In this document: one piece after another, positions 1 through 10,542 of the stretch
Layout: each line of letters begins with the position of its first letter
Position numbering within the stretch: position 1 is the stretch's first letter
From: Metaphire vulgaris
Lineage: Eukaryota > Annelida > Clitellata > Crassiclitellata > Megascolecidae
DNA: 64,000 nt
Assembly: GCA_018105865.1 (NCBI GenBank)
Contig: CM030848.1
Coordinates: 707,501-771,500 of the forward strand
Reading direction: 5' to 3'
Made by a program: the position numbers and the translations under genes
The notes under the pieces: generated by a model
What the model saw: only the letters and a program-made list of their open reading frames with translations
The model's database searches: none
What the model was told of the DNA's origin: nothing

Positions 1-67
1 GCTACGATGGAGCAGCGCATCGGGGGAGCTGGATCTCAACGGACACCCAGCCGCGCAACTGGAAAGA
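1..67 (+). CDS. candidate upstream exon of the Kv1 gene (partial)
   Basis: The sequence is open from the left edge and ends at a strong GTAAGT donor at 68. Read in the frame starting at base 3 it encodes a short hydrophilic segment that leaves two bases (GA) at the donor. The exon starting at 2029 supplies the single base needed to complete that codon, so the two join in phase, with the sequence [14 protein letters not shown] across the junction. An ATG at position 7 lies in another frame and would not join in phase. Splice-phase agreement is the only support. The segment has no recognisable domain, and it could belong to the N-terminal cytoplasmic region of the channel or to another gene. 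Confidence 0.35.
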
Positions 68-625
68 GTAAGTATATACTGTATGTTGCCGACGGAAGAA
101 ACAGTTCCGTAATAATTATAATTAGACTCGGTCGTATTAATCGACTTAACTGCAAAACGTGTCATGCACACTTCGCACCATGTCTTCCTCTGGCGGCGTA
201 GCCTAATACTCCAGAGTAACTCCACGTTTCAATCAGCATTCGAATAAGTACGCAACTGGACGATAGGCTGTTTAAAATCTTGAAGCGTCGTCCTCTATAG
301 GGCAGGCAGAGAGGGGTATCAGCGTATTTGAGAGTCAGACTGCGTTGGTTATTGTGTTGTCTATTGTGTGTGTGTGGGGGGCAGATGGGGGTAAGGTGGG
401 GAGCAATGTGCAACTGTTTTACTGTGCTAAAGAAGTTACTTGAATACGTTAACGACAGCATGAACTTCCCATTGCTATGCGTAGAGTGGAGACAGTGGGG
501 AGGGGTCTGCAGTAAACAACATTAATTTCTTTACGCCTTCGGTTTGTAAGTTAGAGACATCACTTTGTGATGAGGGAGGCACAATAGCTAGACTGACTGA
601 CAGATTTCAATATTCGGTTCTTGAA

Positions 626-626
<1 letters not shown>

Positions 627-678
<52 letters not shown>
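627..678. repeat. (AT)n microsatellite
   Basis: About 50 bases of uninterrupted AT dinucleotide. Confidence 0.95.
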
Positions 679-679
<1 letters not shown>

Positions 680-899
680 GTGATTGTTTAGTCTTATTTT
701 TTCAGTTGTCTTTAGCACTATAGGCCTTATAACTGTTCGTCGTTCTAAGAAGAGAAGGGAATACGAACCGAACTGCTTTGCTGGGAAGTGATATGGTTAT
801 GGTTATGGTTCTTGACAGCTTCTATCTTCTATCTATGTCTTCTATATCAAACTGAAATGCGCATTTGCGCAGGCGTCAATATATCTATCACCTGGGCAT

Positions 900-1166
900 A
901 ATTTTCATCATTATCATTCAGAAATATGACTCGACAATGCATGGAGGCAGCAAAAAGGGCAACGGAATGTTGAAAGTGAGGAAAAGAACAACAGCGAGTC
1001 GAGACAAAGAGATAATCGCAAAACTATATAAGTCATTAGTTAAGGCCTCATCTAGGCAAGGAATCCTTTCCTGAAAAAAGATATAGAGCTTTTAGAAAGA
1101 TGGTCAATGGATGCCATAACTTAAGATACGAAAAAACTCCAATATTGTGGATTGACCACGTCAGAA

Positions 1167-1212
<46 letters not shown>

Positions 1213-1457
1213 TGGCTGAAACATAAAAAATAATGACTGGGAAAGTAGATGAGCCTTATGATCGATTCTTTACATTGGCACACTATAGCAGCACAAGAGG
1301 CCTCAAATGCAAATTGTTTAAGCAGAGGGTTGGTCCAAGAAAGAAAAATGTTTTTAGTGCAAGGGTTGTGGACAAATGGAACAGTTTGGACGAGGTGGAA
1401 GTGACAGTTGAAACAGTAAACGGATTCAAAGGCTATCTCGGAAAACTAGGTTATTGA
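900..1457 (+). mobile_element. LINE 3' fragment, Jockey/CR1-like C-terminus (copy 1)
   Basis: Conceptual translation with frame breaks resembles the C-terminal region of Jockey/CR1-clade LINE ORF2 proteins. It has a segment reading MVNGCHNLRYE, then YDRFFTLAHYSSTRG, then a FSARVVDKWNSLDE block. A second copy lies at 55955-56417 with obvious base-level similarity. This copy is interrupted by a (GA)n run at 1169-1208 and by frameshifts, so it is a dead 5'-truncated insertion. Confidence 0.7.
1169..1208. repeat. (GA)n microsatellite
   Basis: About 40 bases of GA repeat lying inside the LINE fragment. Confidence 0.95.
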
Positions 1458-1530
1458 ATGCGGAGAGTTACAACAGTGGTTTTGGTTTTCACACAGTCTT
1501 ACTTAGCCCCCTAAACAACTTAAAATCACA

Positions 1531-1743
<213 letters not shown>

Positions 1744-2028
1744 CCTTCATTTCACTCGTAGATGAGCTAAAGCGATCCATTGACATTTCTGTCGATATGA
1801 GCATAAGACCTGATGACAATCTGCTTGTGTATATATTCAAGACAGCAGCTGCTACTCATTCAGCGCAATAAAGCGTTTACTCCTTCTCCTCCTCCTCCTC
1901 CTCCTCCTCCTCTCCCCCTCCTCAAGCGAAGATCGTTGACGCTTTGAAGAGAAAGAATCTCGTGAGTTAGTTTTAGAGTTTTCGATTTGTTTTTCGCCTG
2001 AAACAGTTTTTGCTAAATTCCGTTGCAG

Positions 2029-2320
2029 CAAATACGAGACAGCGGCCAAACTGAAGGCTCGCCTGGAGGCCGAGCAGCGAGGACCCGAACACCGTGACCT
2101 TGACATCGGCCTTGGCCTTTCGTTGAGCTGTCGCCACGACTGCAACGCCGCCGGGTGTCAGAGGATCATACTGAACGTCAGCGGCCAGCGGTTCGAAACC
2201 CAGCTGAGGACTCTCAACCGCTTTCCCACTACGCTGCTCGGAGATCCGGACAAGAGAAACAAGTTCTGGGACAGAAAGAGAAACGAGTTCTTCATCGACA
2301 GACACAGACCATCGTTCCAG
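2029..2320 (+). CDS. Kv1 exon: N-terminal segment and first half of T1
   Basis: The acceptor TTGCAG precedes 2029, and the frame needs two bases from an upstream exon. The first part encodes a charged, probably helical segment ([17 protein letters not shown]). From about 2158 it encodes the T1 core. It ends [11 protein letters not shown] at 2320 before GTCATT, a weak but GT-type donor. The frame has a TTG at 2123 but no good ATG, which supports an upstream initiating exon. Confidence 0.88.
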
Positions 2321-4329
2321 GTCATTCTCAGTTGCACGGTCACTCAGAATGACCCACGTGATCCACCGAACCCCTTACCCATTGCCATGTCTGCTCTTCC
2401 GTTCAGTCAGTCTGTCTGTCTCTCCCTCTTCTTCTTCTCCATCTGTCTTTCTTTCTCTTGATCGGCGCAAAGAAAGAGCCGCAGAAAGTTCCAGAAACTA
2501 GGAGCATGAGACTAATGAGTTCAAATAGATCATATAAATATAAATAGATAATTATAATAAATAAATAGGTCTCAAACTTCTCTCCCTCCACATAATAGAC
2601 ATCCTGGAATGGGTCAAGATTTTAGACAATTTCCTTTCCATATCTATTCTTAATCAACTGCTCGCAGTGGCGTAGCGAGGGGACAGGGGCATATGCCCCC
2701 GGGCGCCGAGGTGGGGGCGCCAAAATCGGGTATTTGGGTAAGTGAAATGCATAATAAAGAAGAAGAAACATGTGCGACACGGCCTTTTTGCTCGTCAGCA
2801 TTATATTATGAAGAGGGGCGCCCGTAAGACTTTAAGACTTGAGGGGCGCCGAGAACAACGAAACGACCTGTTTTGCTCGTCAGCAGTGTTGGGGGCGCCA
2901 ACGGTAGACTTTGCCCCGGGCGCCGGATACCCTAGCTACGCCACTGACTGTTCGTCCCATCAATGGCCCCATTGACGTAGCCCGAGGGCAAGGGGAGGGA
3001 GGAAGGGGCCAGGCCCTATATTCTGCAAATTGCGCAAAACCGTCGTTATTTTAGAGGTGGGGTAGAGAGCATGACAGCAATGAACTCCGTCTAATTGACA
3101 ACCTTCATTATTGCTCGTCAGATCTATTGACTTGAAAATGTCGATGCGTCCACCCTTACTCCTGAACCATGGTTGCGCCACTGCTCATCCCTTGTTCCTA
3201 TTCGGTGTTCAGTCGTTAGATCTTTTTTGGTGTAACGATCTGTTGGACAGAGCATGCATCGCAGTTGCCTTTAATTAACCAGCAATGGCGTTGTTGTTGT
3301 TGTTGTGTGAATATTCAGGCTATACTGTACTTCTACCAGAGCGGAGGTCGATTACGGAGACCGATTGAAGTTCCGGAAGACATATTCCTCGAGGAGCTCG
3401 AATTCTACCAGATGGGCGAACGGACCATCCGCGAATACAAGGAGAAGGAGGGTTTCATGGCGGAGAAGAGACGCGTCCTGCCCAACCGCCGATGGCAGCG
3501 ATGGGTGTGGCTTCTGTGCGAAGAGCCGGACAGTTCCTGGGCGGCAAAGGTGTTTGCCATCGTGTCCGTCTTCTGCATCGTCACCTCCATCGTCAACTTC
3601 TGCCTGGAAACGCTGCCGGAATTCGATCGCCAGCTGTGCCTCAACGACACGGACGACTCCGGCGGCGGCGCCACCTACCGACTGACGCCGAACTACGTCG
3701 ACCCGTTCTTCGTCGTAGAGACGGCGTGCATCGCGTGGTTCAGCGTCGAGTTCCTGCTGAGAATCGCCTCGTGTCCTTCGAGGCTCGCCTTCTGCAAGAG
3801 CGTCATGAACATTTTCGACGTCCTGGCCATCGTACCGTTCTTTGTCTTCCTCGTCGTCCATCACGCCGGCGGCGGCGGCGGCGGCGGCGGCTGTGAACCG
3901 GCGAAGAAGTCCGGCGCGTTCGTATTCATCCGCGTCCTGCGAGTGTTCCGGGTGTTCAAACTGTCGAAGCACTCACAGGGTCTTCGCATCCTTGGGCTGA
4001 CGATCAAGACGAGCGTACGTGAACTCGGCATGTTCTTCTTCTTCCTCATCATCGCCATGATCATCTTCAGCTCCGCCATCTACTACGCCGAGGCGTCCGA
4101 GAAATCGACCAGCCTCACCTCGATCCCGGAGTCGTTCTGGTGGGCGATCGTAACCATGACGACCATCGGGTACGGTGACATCGTTCCGATCGGAAGCCTC
4201 GGGAAGCTGGTCGGGACGCTGTGCGGCATCGCCGGGGTGCTGACCATCGCCCTTCCGGTCCCCGTAGTCGTCGCTAACTTCAACAATTTCTACCGACACG
4301 AGAGCGGTCGAGGCTACATCAGCGCCTGA
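2029..4329 (+). CDS. Shaker-type (Kv1) voltage-gated potassium channel alpha subunit
   Basis: Two exons (2029-2320 and 3319-4329) join in phase 0. The product is a tetrameric plasma-membrane channel subunit that repolarises excitable cells. The T1 tetramerisation domain begins at [11 protein letters not shown] and spans the intron, continuing with [15 protein letters not shown]. Six transmembrane segments follow. S1 ends in the Kv1 hallmark FCLETLPE, S4 is [14 protein letters not shown], the selectivity filter is TIGYGD (4162-4179) and S6 carries the PVP hinge (4255-4263). The T1 sequence and the SIP-FWWA pore entry point to Kv1 rather than Kv2-4. Oddities: the outermost S4 arginine is replaced by valine, the S3-S4 linker holds eight glycines, and the protein stops about 17 residues after the S6 hinge region, far shorter than the usual C-terminal tail. 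The true start codon is not seen; it lies in an upstream exon. Confidence 0.93.
2665..2946. mobile_element. hAT-like MITE with 12-bp TIRs and 8-bp target duplication
   Basis: The termini CAGTGGCGTAGC and GCTACGCCACTG are perfect inverted repeats. Flanks are ACTGCTCG (2657-2664) and ACTGTTCG (2947-2954), a 7/8 direct repeat, as expected for hAT insertion. There is no coding capacity. It lies in the intron that splits the channel T1 domain. The interior holds two copies of a motif related to CTTTTTGCTCGTCAG. Confidence 0.85.
2970..3183. mobile_element. degenerate hAT-like MITE
   Basis: The left end CATTGACGTAGCC and right end GGTTGCGCCACTG are mutated versions of the CAGTGGCGTAGCC terminus. 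It sits 23 bases after the previous element in the same intron. No clear target duplication is visible. Confidence 0.5.
3319..4329 (+). CDS. Kv1 exon: rest of T1, S1-S6, pore and stop
   Basis: The acceptor TATTCAG precedes 3319, giving [10 protein letters not shown] in phase with SFQ of the previous exon. The open frame extends upstream of 3319, but that part is intron. An N-glycosylation sequon (NDT) lies in the S1-S2 loop. The S4 charge run is at 3931-3963, the filter at 4162-4179, and the stop TGA at 4327-4329. Confidence 0.95.
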   Translation, partial: AILYFYQSGGRLRRPIEVPEDIFLEELEFYQMGERTIREYKEKEGFMAEKRRVLPNRRWQRWVWLLCEEPDSSWAAKVFAIVSVFCIVTSIVNFCLETLPEFDRQLCLNDTDDSGGGATYRLTPNYVDPFFVVETACIAWFSVEFLLRIASCPSRLAFCKSVMNIFDVLAIVPFFVFLVVHHAGGGGGGGGCEPAKKSGAFVFIRVLRVFRVFKLSKHSQGLRILGLTIKTSVRELGMFFFFLIIAMIIFSSAIYYAEASEKSTSLTSIPESFWWAIVTMTTIGYGDIVPIGSLGKLVGTLCGIAGVLTIALPVPVVVANFNNFYRHESGRGYISA

Positions 4330-4428
4330 AGAAGACAGAGCTAGCGTCATCGGTGTGTGTGTGTGTGTGTGGTTGGGGGCAGGGGCCGTGGCCTCCAAGG
4401 TAACGAAGAAATAACGTATAGTGTATTA

Positions 4429-4438
4429 AATAAATAAA
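4429..4438 (+). promoter_or_regulatory. Kv1 polyadenylation signal candidate
   Basis: Two overlapping AATAAA hexamers lie about 100 bases after the channel stop codon. Use of either would give a very short 3' UTR. Confidence 0.55.
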
Positions 4439-4440
4439 TG

Positions 4441-4550
4441 GACAAATGTGAAATGTGCAAAAAAATCGTCAAAATTTACCAAATTTTGGCGAAAATTGGC
4501 CAAAAATTATTTCGCCCCCGCCCCAAGAAAGGTGCGAAATGACGCTACTG
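4441..4550 (-). mobile_element. fragment of a CAGTGGCGTCATTT-type MITE
   Basis: The right end reads GAAATGACGCTACTG. The interior (TTCGCCCCCGCCCCAAGAAA and AAAATTT-rich sequence) matches the element at 43597 in reverse orientation. No left terminus is visible, so it is truncated. Confidence 0.55.
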
Positions 4551-4711
4551 GAAGAGGAGGCAGCCGCTAGCCTATCGTAGCCTTTAGCAGTCGACTGCTG
4601 GACAGTCGAACGACGACGACCACCAGACATTGTTAGCGGAAACTTCAGGCGGGAATCTCATTCGAATAAGCGAATGATTGGCGCGATTTTCGCTCACAGG
4701 TGGCTTCTGAA

Positions 4712-5122
4712 CATCGGCGCAGCCACGGGGGGGGAAGGGGACACGGACCCCTATTCGGATTGAGACCGGTCGTGGGATTTGTGCAAAACCGTTGGGGGCA
4801 GGGTGCGATTTGTGACCTGGAGCAGTGGGGGGGGGGCGTCGAGCACGAGCCTATATAGCGGCTGTTTGGGGGCTTTTCCACGTGTGGTCGTTGACTGGGA
4901 CGTCAGTAGCCACCTCTATGGAGGAAGTAATTGGGCGGTGGGAAGGAACATCCCCTTCCACCTACAGATCGCACCCTGGTTTTGGTTGGTAGTATTACGA
5001 GATTGAGGAGAATGGATGAAAGGTCACGGCGTTTGATACGAGATCCTTTGCTCCTCAAGACTTTTCATCCGAAAATGGTCGATGTGCTCCCCCCCTATTC
5101 CGAAATCTTGGCTACGCCACTG
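4712..5122. mobile_element. hAT-like MITE with perfect 8-bp target duplication
   Basis: CTTCTGAA occurs at 4704-4711 and again at 5123-5130. The right end GGCTACGCCACTG is intact. The left end CATCGGCGCAGCC has three mismatches to its inverted copy. It contains a second element at 4799-4978. Confidence 0.8.
4799..4978. mobile_element. nested hAT-like MITE, CAGGGTGCGAT type
   Basis: It begins CAGGGTGCGATTTGTG and ends AGATCGCACCCTG. The same family, including the internal TGACCTGGAGCAGTGG string, recurs at 35534-35701. The flanking 8-mers match only 5/8, so the target duplication is weak. It lies wholly inside the 4712-5122 element. Confidence 0.65.
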
Positions 5123-5253
5123 CTTCTGAACGTTGTCATGACAACGCATAGGGACGAAACAACGATTAGCTTTTTCACCGAAGACAATCGACAGTTGAAT
5201 CGGTCTTCATCGGACTATGCTTACTTACTTAATCCACCATAGAACTAGGTCAC

Positions 5254-5518
5254 TAGGGCTGCGCCGAGTAACTCGACTCCAAATTGAGTCGAGTAATTTT
5301 GGAGTCGAGTACTCATAGAATAACTAAATAAAGAATTGAATAGATAAATAAAACCGAATTTCATTAAAAAATACTTGAATATGAGTAAAACCGGTTAAAA
5401 TACTCGTATTATGTACTAACGTTTGCAAATCATGTATTTCCAGTTTTACGCGAGTACTCGAGTACTAAGCTACTCGACTCCTACTCGACTCCTAAACTAC
5501 TCGGTTAGCGCAGCCCTA
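5254..5518. mobile_element. hAT-like MITE, TAGGGCTGCGC type, with perfect target duplication
   Basis: The terminal repeats are TAGGGCTGCGC and GCGCAGCCCTA. TAGGTCAC flanks it at 5246-5253 and 5519-5526 (8/8). Subterminal GAGTCGAGTA-like boxes are repeated in both orientations, the arrangement hAT transposases bind. Confidence 0.85.
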
Positions 5519-5636
5519 TAGGTCACCCACATAGAGACAGCTTCAATAGCTAGTTGGATGCTGTCGAATTTAGAAAGCAGACTAGAAGACATTGTTTCAG
5601 CATAATATAAGTTGGATTAATCCGACTGACTATGCG

Positions 5637-5817
5637 CAGTGGCGGCTCCAGGATTTGGCAAGTGGGTGGGGGGCGTTGGGGTGGCAACTTCGAAGCATGG
5701 GGCCAACCATTTGTTGATAGGTAAGATATGTAGGCCTAGTAGTAAGTATAGGGTTCCAACATGGGGGCCACTGGGACTTTTAATAGGGGCACGGGCCCCC
5801 ACGTGGAGCCGCCACTG
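5637..5817. mobile_element. hAT-like MITE, CAGTGGCGGCTCCA type
   Basis: Perfect 14-bp terminal inverted repeats CAGTGGCGGCTCCA and TGGAGCCGCCACTG. Related elements lie at 37111 and 43497. I see no convincing target duplication. Confidence 0.7.
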
Positions 5818-6439
5818 GATATAGCCTACGAACATAATTATACCTCGTTGTTGCCCACTCTGTATGATAAGGCTTCTTTTGCCGATGCATCTAGATTTGA
5901 TATCGTTTGGATTTGATATCTTATTGACATCGATGAATTTGGATAGCATCGATTGATACAGTATCTTTTGAGTGTTGGACCGGTTCTTTAGAAGGTCACG
6001 AATACGTTTTAACTATCGTCGTCAAATTTCTTCTTTAAGCGTTTAGAAACCACCATTTAATTATCCGAATAACAGACGATGATAATCCCAACAGTCACCG
6101 GGAACCCAGAAGCAAATGTCCGTCTGATATTTTAGAATTAGCCCTGAGGCCATGGCCCGCACTGACCTTCGACCTCCCTGGAGACTATAGTTACTTACTT
6201 AGGTAGATTAAGTTCGTTTGATGTCTTCGATAAGCCGATGCCGTGAGAAACTGAAGGCGTCAGGCCAATCAGTTCTCCGGCTGGCTGCGTCATTGAAGGC
6301 AACGAACGAGACGACCTAATAGTAAGAGAGACTCCGATGGCATATCATTTATAAAGTACCACAATAGGAAATGATTCGTTGACATCATTGACGTCCACGG
6401 GGGCATAACCAATGCATGCACCTATACCCTATAGTCCCG
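5818..6439. other. no recognisable feature
   Basis: No gene, RNA or clear repeat is visible here. Confidence 0.4.
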
Positions 6440-7098
6440 CAGCGGTTCCCAACCGGTGGGGGTACGCGTACCCCTAAAAGATGTAATGATATAGAGACAG
6501 GTGTAATCGCGAACAGTAAATGTCTCTTTCGGTGGACAGATAGTGAGAACGCGGGACTGAACTGGCTTAGACGCATGTAGCGTGGGTTGGCAACTTGGCA
6601 GCTGGCAGGCCATCGTATTAGAAAGGCTTGAGGGGGCTAAAAAGGTCGTCGCCATTTTTCAATATGTCAACCTAGCAATAGAAATATAGGGAAACGCCGA
6701 AAACTGAGTGAGCGGAACAAAGACAAGAGGGGGGCTATGTATGTGCCTACTGCCTAGGACAGTGGCTGGTTGGTTGATGCCCGGGGTCAAGTTGTCCAAG
6801 GGGTAGAAAATCGTTGCCAGCATTTTTCCGGAATTGGAGACGGCAGCATATCGAAAAATGATTCAGGTTTCAAGTGAAAAACTTTTACAAACAGATAAAC
6901 ATCGCCAGGTCAAACAAAAACTTCTTGCTTTTCCTGTTTCCCTTAAAATTTGCAATTTATATAGCACATACCCATACTTGATCTCTCTCTAATTTGGATG
7001 TCCGCCGCCCCCACTGCACACCACTGGCTTAAGAGGTACGTGCAAAGTTCAGATGTTTGCTAGGGGCACAATTTTTAAAAAAAGGTTGGGAACCGTTG
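6440..7098. mobile_element. hAT-like non-autonomous element, CAGCGGTTCCCAACC type
   Basis: The left end CAGCGGTTCCCAACC and the right end GGTTGGGAACCGTTG are near-perfect inverted repeats, of a kind widespread in hAT families. The 659-bp interior has no transposase frame. The target duplication is not visible. Confidence 0.6.
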
Positions 7099-7832
7099 CC
7101 ATATAGGGAACTTGCATAGATACTCCAAAGACTGGAGTTTCAAAGGCAAATAAGATGAAATAAGTAAGCTGACGGATAGATCCCTTTAATTCACGAGTAT
7201 AAAGTAACACTTTAAACTATGAACAACGGCCAGTAAACAAGACTACCTAATACACATTTTAATTACTCATCGTGTTTATCTGAAATAGGAAAAATTAGAA
7301 CTGCATTGATAACTGATTAAAACAATTTTCAAAGCAACAAAGCTACACAACCAAGAAGAGCAAATATGGAGAAAAACGTTCTATGAAAACACAAAAGCAC
7401 GCTGACAGCAATTGCCTCAAATCATCGGATTATTATCTCAACTCTAAATATTCACGAAATACTTGAATAAAAACTTTCCCAAAACACGAATAATGCCAAA
7501 AGCTCTAACAACAATTACAACGTTTAACCCAGAATTATTGAAATTCAAAAGCAAATAAGATTCAAAATCTTCACAAAAATCGAAAAAGCAACTGATTATA
7601 CCTTTACAACTCTCAAAAACTCCATTTAACCTGAAGAATTTAATCGCAAAGTCTGTAATAATTTGCTTGTCAAAAGACTGAATAGGCAATTAGAAAATAT
7701 AAAGATATGATAGAAAAGTCTCTATGCATACAGTATCAAGCCCTGTCACAACATTCATCATAAAACCCCATAAGAGACCGCCGTTACACGCCCCAGATAA
7801 GCACCACTTTACTCCAATCATTGTGCCATTGG

Positions 7833-7885
7833 TTGATGCTCCTGTGCATTATGGAGGCGGCGCTATAGAAGTTTAAGATTAGAAT
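7833..7885 (+). mobile_element. LINE 3'-tail relic
   Basis: The segment with TTGATGCTCCTGTGCATTATG and GGCGCTATAGAAGTTTA matches the 3' ends at 15630-15700 and 60714-60775, which end in ATTG repeats. Confidence 0.45.
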
Positions 7886-10536
7886 CAAAATCTGTTAAAA
7901 TCAATCAATCCACTGCAACTGCTGTTATGCCAATGAAAACAAACCTTGCTGCACTAAATACCTTTCAAAATCCAATTAATCACGATGAATAATTTGATAA
8001 CCAATGCAAGAGAGACACCCAAAAAAAAGATTTAAAATATTTTCCTCAAACCCGTTAAAAACCCATTCAACGTAAATAAACAGAGAATTAGGGGTTGAAA
8101 GCTTCCTTTAGTCAATCAGTCTACACAAATGTACCTCAACTGCATAAGCATATAAGCCGTAGCATATGTTTTACCACATACATTCGAATATAATTAAGCT
8201 ATTGAAAACATAATACAGTGTGGTGTAAAATACCAGACGAAGAACCTTTATATATGTATACACACACATATGCATAACCCAACCAAGCTCCTACGTAAGA
8301 ATATTATTGAATTACTACTGAATAGAAGAAGAGGTGGGATGATGTGTTAAATGGCAACGATTAACAATTTGAAGCAGACACCAAACAATGGACATCCATC
8401 TACTGAAATAACCTTGCAGAACTTGGGAGGAGAGCAACCACAATTGGAAAATGCATTCAGCAGTTCTTCACTTTATTAAACACGCACTGATAAATGACAA
8501 CTACCTTCCCACAAATCATTCAAAACAAACACCGAACCCGGATATAAACACTCCACACATGTAAATGCAAGATTTTGCAGGACAACGGCAGAGAGAGAGA
8601 GAGAGAGAGAGAGGCTTGAGGCACACGAGTATGAATGACCTTGAAACAACCTTAATTAAGGAAAAGTAACTGCATCAATTAACTTTTCCGTGAGGCCGTC
8701 AAGTTCTAGTTTTTGCCGATGTGTTTTTCGTTAAGTGCTAAACTCTCTTGTAAGCAACACTCAATATTTTAATTCCATCTGTTAATAAACAGTGTTCCTA
8801 CAGTCTTACGGATGTGTAAGCCATTACGAAAGATGCTGTCATTTCCAGTTCTATGACTATGCATTACAAATATATAATAGGCATAACATAGGAGTTAATC
8901 TATAACCACTAAGTAGTTTTTGTAGTTCATAGCATAATATACAAGTATCAAAACCTGTGCACACTCATTGGGCACAACACCACAAGGATATCAGATGCTA
9001 TATCAGATACTATTGACTAATTTCAATCCATCAGAGAATCAACAAAACTGGTCAAAACTAAACCTCAAATCTACTCGGTTAATATTCATACACCTTGTTA
9101 ACTACAAGCAGCAGCAGCAACAACAACAGGAATAAATAATCAACACGTAATATTCAATACAGCTGAGTTTTAGCCTTTGCATCCGCCTCCAGCAGAGACT
9201 AAAACAGTCAAACCCTTGTTCCAAATGATCATTACCGCTTAGGAAATTGCTTTTGTCAGAATCGGAAAACAAAACAGAACCAGGGTAATTTTAAAAAGGC
9301 CGGTGACCACAAACTTTGCTAAATTCTATCACAGAATGCTCATCAAAAATTTACCACCAACAGGAATTATGAGACCAAAATAAGCTGGATAAAGATGCGA
9401 GATAAATTCACACGTACATATACGCACAAATACAAAGATATCTACTGGAAAACATGCAAAATCATTCACAATATGCAGTTTAGCTCAACACGTCGAAGAA
9501 CCTGAAAGAGTTCCAAATCAAGGTTACAAACCCTGTATAAAAATCATTTTCAACAGCTACAACTACGCAAAACTTCAAATGTACACATTTTAATTTCTAA
9601 CCATAATTAATTCGCTCAACTTAGAAGGTTACCAAATTACACACAAATGAATACAACAGAAGCACAGGACGCTAGTAAAATTCCATGAATTAAGATGTTT
9701 CATAAGGTTTCAAAGCAAGCACACAGAAATCCTTTGAATTTGAAACTCTAGCGCCCAACGTACATACTGTTAGCAGATTTAAATGCAATCATCAGAATAT
9801 ATAACCAACTGCATTTCATGCATCCAAAATACACACAGCACCCACACTGGTAACAATCACCAGTGACTGCTGGTCAGTACACAGGTGGTTAAGCAAGTAG
9901 TTTTCTTTGCAAACAGGGCGCTTTATTGAACACAGAAGTTAAGTACATAGTGTGTGTGTGTGTGTGTGTGTGAAACAGCAACAAGATAATTAAATAAAAT
10001 GAAACAATATTACGAAAGCAAGGTCTCTAACCGACACTAAGTAATACACGGATAAGAAAATCTAAAAGTCTACGGTGATATCAATACATTCTATGGTCAT
10101 AATATACGGTTGGATTGCTGGAAAAAGGCATATAACAACATGAGAGGTTCCAGAAAATGCTACTCTATGCTTTACGTACGAGTAAATGTCAAATTGCGAA
10201 AGATCAACAGCACCAAACAATGTTAAACATCAAATTACAAGAATACTGATTAACTCACACAGCTAGTAACACTATTCATTAAAGAAAAAGCACAGCATAC
10301 ATATAGCTTCTTTATCAAAGCAACCAACAGCAGCAGCAGCAGCAGCAGCGACGACTGCAGCATCATTTCACACGGACACATCGCTACGTCAGACTGCTCT
10401 CTCTCAAGTTTCACTCTCAGAAAAAAAAAAAATGATCACAAGTTCTTCAGAAAGCGTGTGCTCGAAATGGACGCGTATTTCAAAATGACTGCGGAACACT
10501 TGAAGCGTGCACAAAACGCCAATTAACCAGGAAATC

Positions 10537-10542
10537 TTTATT
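10537..10542 (-). promoter_or_regulatory. candidate HIPK polyadenylation signal
   Basis: AATAAA on the - strand, about 2.7 kb past the HIPK stop. Further copies are at 9927-9922 and 8477-8472. None can be confirmed without transcript data. Confidence 0.25.

Noticed and set aside
7..201. Frame starting with ATG at position 7
   Set aside because: It runs through a consensus GTAAGT and is not in phase with the next Kv exon.
3352..3972. 206-residue frame antisense to the channel
   Set aside because: Shadow of the GC-rich Kv exon; low complexity and no family resemblance, while the + strand matches Kv1 throughout.
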